Assembly: GCA_028290305.1 (NCBI GenBank)
Contig: JAQGKC010000131.1
Coordinates: 1-17,102 of the forward strand
Direction of reading: 5' to 3'
Length of the DNA: 17,102 nucleotides
From: Bradyrhizobium sp.
GTDB taxonomy: Bacteria > Pseudomonadota > Alphaproteobacteria > Rhizobiales > Xanthobacteraceae
This document shows, piece after piece, positions 12,589-17,102 of this stretch; positions within the stretch are counted from its first letter, which is position 1, and each line of letters begins with the position of its first letter. The notes beneath the pieces are model-generated. The model did not search any database and was not told where the DNA came from. It saw nothing but the letters and a program-made list of their open reading frames with translations. The position numbers and the translations under genes were made by a program.

Positions 12589-14547
12589 TTATTCAGCGGC
12601 GGCCGGGGTCGCGAGCGCGTCGTCGTCGAGCGGCGGCACCCGGTTCGGCACATCGCTCTCGTCGGCGATCCGCGCCAGCTTCTCCCGCGCTTCCTGTGCC
12701 TCGCGCTGCCTGTTCCACATACTGGCATAAAGTCCGCCCGTTGCCAAAAGCTGGGAGTGAGTCCCGCGCTCGGCGATACGGCCCTGATCCAGCACGATGA
12801 TTTCGTCGGCGCCCACGATGGTGGAGAGCCGATGCGCGATCACCAAAGAGGTGCGGTTGCGCGACACCCGTTCCAGCGCTTCCTGAATTTCATGTTCGGT
12901 GTGGCTGTCGAGTGCGGAAGTCGCCTCGTCGAGCAGCAGGATGGGCGGAGCCTTGAGAATGGTGCGCGCGATCGCGACGCGCTGCTTCTCGCCTCCCGAT
13001 AATTTCAAACCCCGTTCGCCAACCTGGGTCTCATAACCCTTCGGTGACATCCGGATGAAGCCGTCGATTTGAGCGAGTTGCGCCGCCTGTTCCACTTCGG
13101 TATCGGTCGCATCCCAGCGGCCGTAACGGATGTTGTAACGAATGGTGTCGTTGAACAGCACGGTGTCCTGCGGCACCATGCCGATCGATGCCCGCAGCGA
13201 GGACTGCGTGACATTCCGGATATCCTGTCCATCGATCAGGATCTTGCCGCTGGAGACGTCATAGAGGCGGAACAGCAGCCGCGAAATGGTTGATTTGCCG
13301 GCGCCGGACGGGCCGACGATCGCGACCGTCTTGCCGGCCGGCACCTCGAAGCTGAGACCTTTGAGGATCGGACGTTCGGGATCGTAGGAAAACCGCACAT
13401 CGTCGAAGCGCACATTGCCTGACGTCACGATCAGCGGCTTGGCGCCGGTAATATCCTTGACTTCCGGGTTCCACGACAGCACGCCGAACATCTTCTCGAT
13501 GTCGATGATCGCCTGCTTGATCTCGCGATAGACCATGCCCATGAAATTCAGCGGCTGGTAAAGCTGGATCATCATGGCATTGACCATGACGAAGTCGCCT
13601 ACAGTATTCTTCCCGCTGCGAACTCCGATCGCGCACATCAGCATGGTCGCCGTCAGACCGGCGGTGAAAATGATCGCCTGACCGGTGTTGAGAACCGCGA
13701 GCGACGTATAGGTTTTCACGCTGGCGCGCTCGTAGCGCTCCATCGAACGGTCATAGCGGGTGGCTTCGCGCTCCTCCGCGCCGAAATATTTGACGGTTTC
13801 GTAGTTCAGAAGCGAGTCGATCGCCTTGGTGTTCGCCTCGGTGTCGGATTCATTCATCTTGCGGCGGATCTCGATCCGCCATTCGGTCGCGATATAAGTA
13901 TAATACATGAAGATCACGACCGTGATCAGGGTGGCGAGCACGTACCGCCAATCGAACTGCCACAGCAACACGCCCATCAGCAGCGAAACCTCGACGATAG
14001 TCGGGACGAGTTGCAGGATTACCATCCGCACGATGACCTCGATGCCGAGGCGGCCGCGCTCCAGCACCCGCGTCAGTCCTCCGGTTTTGCGCTCCAGGTG
14101 AAAGCGCAGCGACAGCTCATGCATGTGGACGAAAGTGAGATAAGCGAGCTTGCGCACCGCGTGCATCGCCACTCGGGCGAAGATTCCGTCGCGCCATTGG
14201 GTAAAAACCGCCATCAACACGCGCAAGGCGCCGTAACTCACGGTCATGATCAAGGGCGAGGCGATCAGCCACATCATCCAGTTCGAAGACTGCGCGGGAG
14301 CAGTATCGGCGCCCGTCAGGGCGTCGATCGCCCATTTGAACGTGAACGGCACCGACAAGGTCGCCACCTTCGCGACCAGCAGCAACACCACCGACCAGAC
14401 CACGCGCATCTTGAGATCAACGCGATCGCCGGGCCAAATGTATGGCCACAGATGCACCAGCGTCCCGATCAGGGTCGCCTGTTCGATGGATTTGTCGGCA
14501 GCAGCCGGCGCTTCGCCGGCGCCCCGGGACGAATCAGTATGAGCCAT
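12589..14547 (-). CDS. ABC exporter, Atm1/HMT1 (ABCB7-like) half-transporter
   Basis: The 652-aa protein fuses a six-helix membrane domain (about residues 45-370) to an ATPase. Walker A GPSGAGKST is at about 412-420, signature LSGGEKQRVAIARTI starts at about 514, Walker B is ILLLDEATSALD and the H-loop is VIAHRLSTI. The membrane domain has KTGGLTRVLERGRLGIEVIV and LLNYETVKYFGAEEREATRY. These are signature segments of the mitochondrial Atm1 / bacterial heavy-metal-tolerance group, which exports glutathione-linked or persulfide compounds. It would act as a homodimer. The ATG at 14545-14547 fits the family start. The highly charged tail after RQREAQEAREKLARIADESD is longer than in yeast Atm1. 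It is upstream of psd on the same strand, separated by a hairpin. Confidence 0.93.
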   Translation of the reverse strand: MAHTDSSRGAGEAPAAADKSIEQATLIGTLVHLWPYIWPGDRVDLKMRVVWSVVLLLVAKVATLSVPFTFKWAIDALTGADTAPAQSSNWMMWLIASPLIMTVSYGALRVLMAVFTQWRDGIFARVAMHAVRKLAYLTFVHMHELSLRFHLERKTGGLTRVLERGRLGIEVIVRMVILQLVPTIVEVSLLMGVLLWQFDWRYVLATLITVVIFMYYTYIATEWRIEIRRKMNESDTEANTKAIDSLLNYETVKYFGAEEREATRYDRSMERYERASVKTYTSLAVLNTGQAIIFTAGLTATMLMCAIGVRSGKNTVGDFVMVNAMMIQLYQPLNFMGMVYREIKQAIIDIEKMFGVLSWNPEVKDITGAKPLIVTSGNVRFDDVRFSYDPERPILKGLSFEVPAGKTVAIVGPSGAGKSTISRLLFRLYDVSSGKILIDGQDIRNVTQSSLRASIGMVPQDTVLFNDTIRYNIRYGRWDATDTEVEQAAQLAQIDGFIRMSPKGYETQVGERGLKLSGGEKQRVAIARTILKAPPILLLDEATSALDSHTEHEIQEALERVSRNRTSLVIAHRLSTIVGADEIIVLDQGRIAERGTHSQLLATGGLYASMWNRQREAQEAREKLARIADESDVPNRVPPLDDDALATPAAAE

Positions 14548-14781
14548 TAATTAAGAGCCTGGGGCAAATAGGTGCACGGGTTCGCGGTCGTGCGTGTTTT
14601 TGGTTGATCTGCATTCTGCCCGTCATATAGAGCGTTTAAACGCCGCGTGCACCCTCGCGGGGAGCGATTCTTTCACGATTCCCGGCATTTGCGGATAGAT
14701 TCAACTGCCCTTTGCGAATCGGCAAGACTTGACGGACTTTACGCTGCAGTGCCACATGGCGGGATGAACAAGCAGAGCTGC
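14548..14781. promoter_or_regulatory. divergent region between ABC exporter and LOG gene
   Basis: No gene is supported here, although the LOG frame is open back to 14647. The region must carry promoters for both divergent genes. TTGACG (14729-14734) is a -35-like element, but no good -10 follows at 16-18 bases. A perfect 12-bp palindrome GCGTTTAAACGC (14632-14643) is the most notable element and could be an operator. Confidence 0.35.
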
Positions 14782-15387
14782 ATGAACAACATCAAAACCG
14801 TCTGTGTCTATTGCGGTTCGGGTCCCGGCACAAATCCCCGCTTTGTCGAAGCCGCCATCGCGCTGGGAAAGGCCTTCGCGGAGAACGGTGTCCGCTTGGT
14901 CTATGGCGGCGGTTCCCTCGGGCTGATGGGCGCCATTGCAAAGTCGACGCTGGATCATGGTGGCATTGTCACCGGCATCATTCCGGAGTTTCTGACCGCC
15001 CGCGAAAACGCCTTGTCGCGGGTTCAGGAATTGATCGTCACGCCCGATATGCACGAACGCAAGCGGCTGATGTTCGAGCGTTCCGACGCATTCGTTGCTC
15101 TGCCCGGCGGGATCGGCACGCTGGAGGAACTGGTGGAGCAACTCACCTGGCAGCAACTCGGCCGCCACTCCAAGCCGATCTTGCTTGCGAATGTCGATGG
15201 CTTTTGGGAACCGCTGCTGGCATTGCTCGCGCACATGCGCGCCACGCAGTTCATCCGGCCCAGTTTGGCGATCGAAATCCTCAAGGCGGAACGGGTCGAG
15301 GATATCCTGCCGCGGTTACGCGCCGCCGCGGCCCAGGCTCCGGAAGAAACAAAGCAAATGGCGCCGGAAGTCGCGCGCCGTCTGTAG
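14782..15387 (+). CDS. LOG-family cytokinin riboside 5'-monophosphate phosphoribohydrolase
   Basis: The product is 201 aa from ATG 14782. The family start NIKTVCVYCGSGPG is followed by VYGGGSLGLMG (GGGSLGLMG at about 42-50) and the active-site motif PGGIGTLEELVEQLTWQQLG from about 108. LOG enzymes remove ribose 5-phosphate from N6-modified AMP to give free cytokinin. In bacteria the same fold also acts on AMP or as PpnN-like nucleosidase; lysine decarboxylase, an older name, is wrong. An ATG six codons earlier (14764) keeps the frame but has GGCGGG touching it, so I prefer 14782; neither has a convincing ribosome-binding site. It is single and divergent from the exporter gene. Confidence 0.87.
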   Translation: MNNIKTVCVYCGSGPGTNPRFVEAAIALGKAFAENGVRLVYGGGSLGLMGAIAKSTLDHGGIVTGIIPEFLTARENALSRVQELIVTPDMHERKRLMFERSDAFVALPGGIGTLEELVEQLTWQQLGRHSKPILLANVDGFWEPLLALLAHMRATQFIRPSLAIEILKAERVEDILPRLRAAAAQAPEETKQMAPEVARRL

Positions 15388-15393
15388 TTTCCG

Positions 15394-15789
15394 TTATGCC
15401 GTTGCCATCGCACCGTCATTCGGAAACGTCACCGCCTCGATACGATTGCCGTCGGGATCGATGACGAAGGCTGCGTAGTAACGCACGCGATCGTGCGGAC
15501 GGAGCGAAGGCGGACTTTCTGAAGTAGCACCGGCGGCCACGGCCGCAGCGTGAAAGGCATCGATCTCGGCCGTCGATTTGGCGCGGAGGCAGATGTGAGC
15601 GCCGCTATCAGGCGGAAGGCGCGGCATCCCGTTGCGCAGATTGATCCACACCTCCGGATAGGTCTTTCCAAAGCCTACCATCGCGGGACGCGTTACCAGC
15701 CTGGACATTCCGAGCGGCGCAAATGCGCGTTCATAGAACGTGACCGCGCGTTCCAGATTGCTGACAGCCAGAGAGACATGATCGATCAT
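15394..15789 (-). CDS. VOC-superfamily protein (glyoxalase/dioxygenase fold)
   Basis: The product is 131 aa with the two beta-alpha-beta-beta-beta modules of vicinal-oxygen-chelate proteins. The first begins MIDHVSLAVSNLERAVTFYE and the second SGAHICLRAKSTAEIDAFHA, ending DPDGNRIEAVTF. His4, His65 and Glu118 sit at the normal metal-ligand positions, so a metal enzyme is plausible. The family includes glyoxalase I, extradiol dioxygenases and bleomycin/fosfomycin resistance proteins; nothing here chooses among them. It starts 12 bases after the cimA stop, on the same strand, and is probably co-transcribed with it. A 7-bp inverted repeat covers its translation start region. Confidence 0.86.
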   Translation of the reverse strand: MIDHVSLAVSNLERAVTFYERAFAPLGMSRLVTRPAMVGFGKTYPEVWINLRNGMPRLPPDSGAHICLRAKSTAEIDAFHAAAVAAGATSESPPSLRPHDRVRYYAAFVIDPDGNRIEAVTFPNDGAMATA

Positions 15790-15805
15790 CTGACGGCTCC
15801 GTCAG
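15790..15805 (-). promoter_or_regulatory. inverted repeat over the VOC gene ribosome-binding region
   Basis: CTGACGG (15790-15796) and CCGTCAG (15799-15805) form a perfect 7-bp stem with a 2-base gap. On the minus strand the CGGAG that could serve as ribosome-binding site is inside it, and the cimA stop codon (15802-15804) lies in one arm. A folded stem would hide the site; a ribosome finishing cimA would open it. Confidence 0.4.
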
Positions 15806-17102
15806 GCTGGCGCGCCGGATTTCACCAGCTTGTAGATCACCGAATCCATCAGCGCCTGAAACGACGCGTCGATGATATTGGGCGAAACACCAATCGTGGT
15901 CCAGCGTTCGCCCTCCTCGTCTTCGCTCTCGATCAGCACCCGCGTGACCGCTTCCGTGCCGCCATTGAGGATACGCACGCGGTAATCGATCAGCTTCAGG
16001 CCTTCGATGTATTTCTGATACTTGCCGAGATCCTTGCGCAGCGCCACGTCGAGCGCATTGACGGGGCCGTTGCCCTCGGCCGCCGAGATCAACATCTCGC
16101 CGGCGACATCGACCTTCACCACCGCCATCGCCACCGTCACGCGCTGGCCGTTGGAATTGTAGCGCTGCTCGACGTTGACATCGAATTGCTCGACCCGGAA
16201 ATATTCCGGCACCCGGCCGAGCGTGCGCCGCGCCAGCAGGTCGAACGATGCGTTGGCCGACTCATAGGCGTAGCCCGCGGCTTCGCGATCTTTCAGTTCC
16301 TCGACAAGACGAACCAGCTTCGGATCGTTCTTGTCGTAGGGAATGCCCGCGCGATCCAGTTCGGCAATGACGTTCGAGCGGCCAGCCTGATCGGATACCA
16401 GCACCTTGCGGTGATTTCCGACCGACTCGGGCGAGACATGTTCATAGGTCTGCGGATCCTTGAGAACCGCGGAAGCATGAATACCGGTCTTGGTGACGAA
16501 CGCACTTTCGCCGACATAGGGCGCGTGACGATCAGGCGCGCGATTGAGCATATCGTCCAGCGTGCGCGAAACTTTCATCAAGGTCGCCATCTTGTCCGGC
16601 GACACGCCGATCTCGAAGGCATCGGCAAATTCGCTCTTGAGCCGCAGGGTCGGGATCAGCGAGCACAGGTTGGCGTTACCGCAGCGTTCGCCGAGACCGT
16701 TCAGCGTGCCCTGGATCTGCCGGACGCCCGCGCGCACCGCGGCCAGCGAATTGGCGACGGCCTGCTCGGTGTCGTTATGGGCGTGAATGCCGACGTGATC
16801 GCCGGGAATATGTTTTACCACCTCGCCGACGATGGTCTCGACCTCGTGGGGCATGGTGCCGCCATTGGTGTCGCACAACACCACCCAGCGCGCACCGGAG
16901 TCATAGGCCGCTTTCGCACAGGCCAGCGCGAAGTCGGGGTTTTCCTTATAGCCATCGAAGAAATGCTCGCAGTCGAGCATGACTTCGCGGCCGGCATGCT
17001 TCGCGGCCGTCACGCTGTCGCGGATCGAGGCGAGATTCTCCTCATTGGTGGTCTCGAGCGCGACCCGCACCTGATAGGCCGAGGACTTTGCGACAAAACA
17101 GA
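15802..17102 (-). CDS. cimA: (R)-citramalate synthase-type enzyme, 5' truncated by window edge
   Basis: The C-terminal 432 residues of a protein of about 530 aa are visible; the frame continues past the window edge as FVAKSSAYQV before VALETTNEENL. Thus the GTG at 17070 is not the start. The HMGL-like TIM barrel shows the metal-binding GIHAHNDTEQAVAN and GTLNGLGERCGNANL. A linker, then the LeuA-type allosteric domain (from about TVAMAVVKVDVAGE), follow. The order ALETTNEENL...DCEHFFDGYKENP is characteristic of TIGR00977 CimA rather than of 2-isopropylmalate synthase. It condenses pyruvate and acetyl-CoA to citramalate, the entry to isoleucine by the threonine-independent route. Feedback control through the C-terminal domain is expected from the family. 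The VOC gene follows 12 bases downstream. Confidence 0.93.
   Translation of the reverse strand, partial: CFVAKSSAYQVRVALETTNEENLASIRDSVTAAKHAGREVMLDCEHFFDGYKENPDFALACAKAAYDSGARWVVLCDTNGGTMPHEVETIVGEVVKHIPGDHVGIHAHNDTEQAVANSLAAVRAGVRQIQGTLNGLGERCGNANLCSLIPTLRLKSEFADAFEIGVSPDKMATLMKVSRTLDDMLNRAPDRHAPYVGESAFVTKTGIHASAVLKDPQTYEHVSPESVGNHRKVLVSDQAGRSNVIAELDRAGIPYDKNDPKLVRLVEELKDREAAGYAYESANASFDLLARRTLGRVPEYFRVEQFDVNVEQRYNSNGQRVTVAMAVVKVDVAGEMLISAAEGNGPVNALDVALRKDLGKYQKYIEGLKLIDYRVRILNGGTEAVTRVLIESEDEEGERWTTIGVSPNIIDASFQALMDSVIYKLVKSGAPA

Noticed and set aside
1..17102. CRISPR array, tRNA or rRNA genes, phage or plasmid functions
   Set aside because: No regularly spaced direct repeats, cloverleaf-like tRNA ends or rRNA motifs were seen. 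The only mobile-element trace is the dead IS3 fragment.

Overview
The window looks like a chromosomal segment from an alphaproteobacterium of the Bradyrhizobium / Rhodopseudomonas / Afipia group (Nitrobacteraceae). This rests on the high-GC codon use, the protein flavour, and three palindromic intergenic repeats of a kind I associate with this group. The assignment comes from recognition by eye; no database search was possible.

Left edge (1-920). The 3' end of an alpha/beta-hydrolase gene is followed by about 770 bp without an intact gene. This gap holds an eroded C-terminal fragment of an IS3-family transposase (minus strand) and a small two-helix membrane-protein gene that appears broken by a single-base frameshift.

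Nitrosative-stress block (921-2403). Three minus-strand genes are joined by successive ATGA stop/start overlaps: a 57-aa membrane protein, a group III truncated hemoglobin and a seven-iron ferredoxin. They diverge from an Rrf2/NsrR-type Fe-S repressor gene. The 110-bp divergent region carries two 23-bp NsrR-like dyads, which overlap the -10 and -35 of the best promoter candidate for the hemoglobin operon. This is the most interesting part of the window: a compact, apparently self-contained NO-responsive module. A Rieske-FAD reductase of the AIFM3-like type (2469-3995) ends convergently against nsrR, with nested inverted repeats in between.

HAAT/Liv ABC uptake block (4266-8971). A LivH-type permease, a natural LivM-LivG permease/ATPase fusion, a LivF-type ATPase and a periplasmic binding protein are encoded in one direction. 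The first three genes have overlapping stop/start codons. The substrate cannot be read from the sequence.

Minus-strand metabolic and envelope genes (9105-14547). An RraA-family protein and an SDR oxidoreductase form a short pair. Next come pssA and psd (phosphatidylserine synthase and decarboxylase, making phosphatidylethanolamine) and an Atm1-type ABC exporter. Intergenic palindromic repeats separate several of these units.

Right edge (14782-17102). A LOG-family phosphoribohydrolase gene reads rightward. A VOC/glyoxalase-fold protein and a 5'-truncated citramalate-synthase-type gene (cimA) read leftward as a probable pair. Apart from the NsrR module, the frameshifted small gene and the ABC fusion, the window is ordinary chromosomal content. 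I found no CRISPR array, tRNA, rRNA or intact mobile element.
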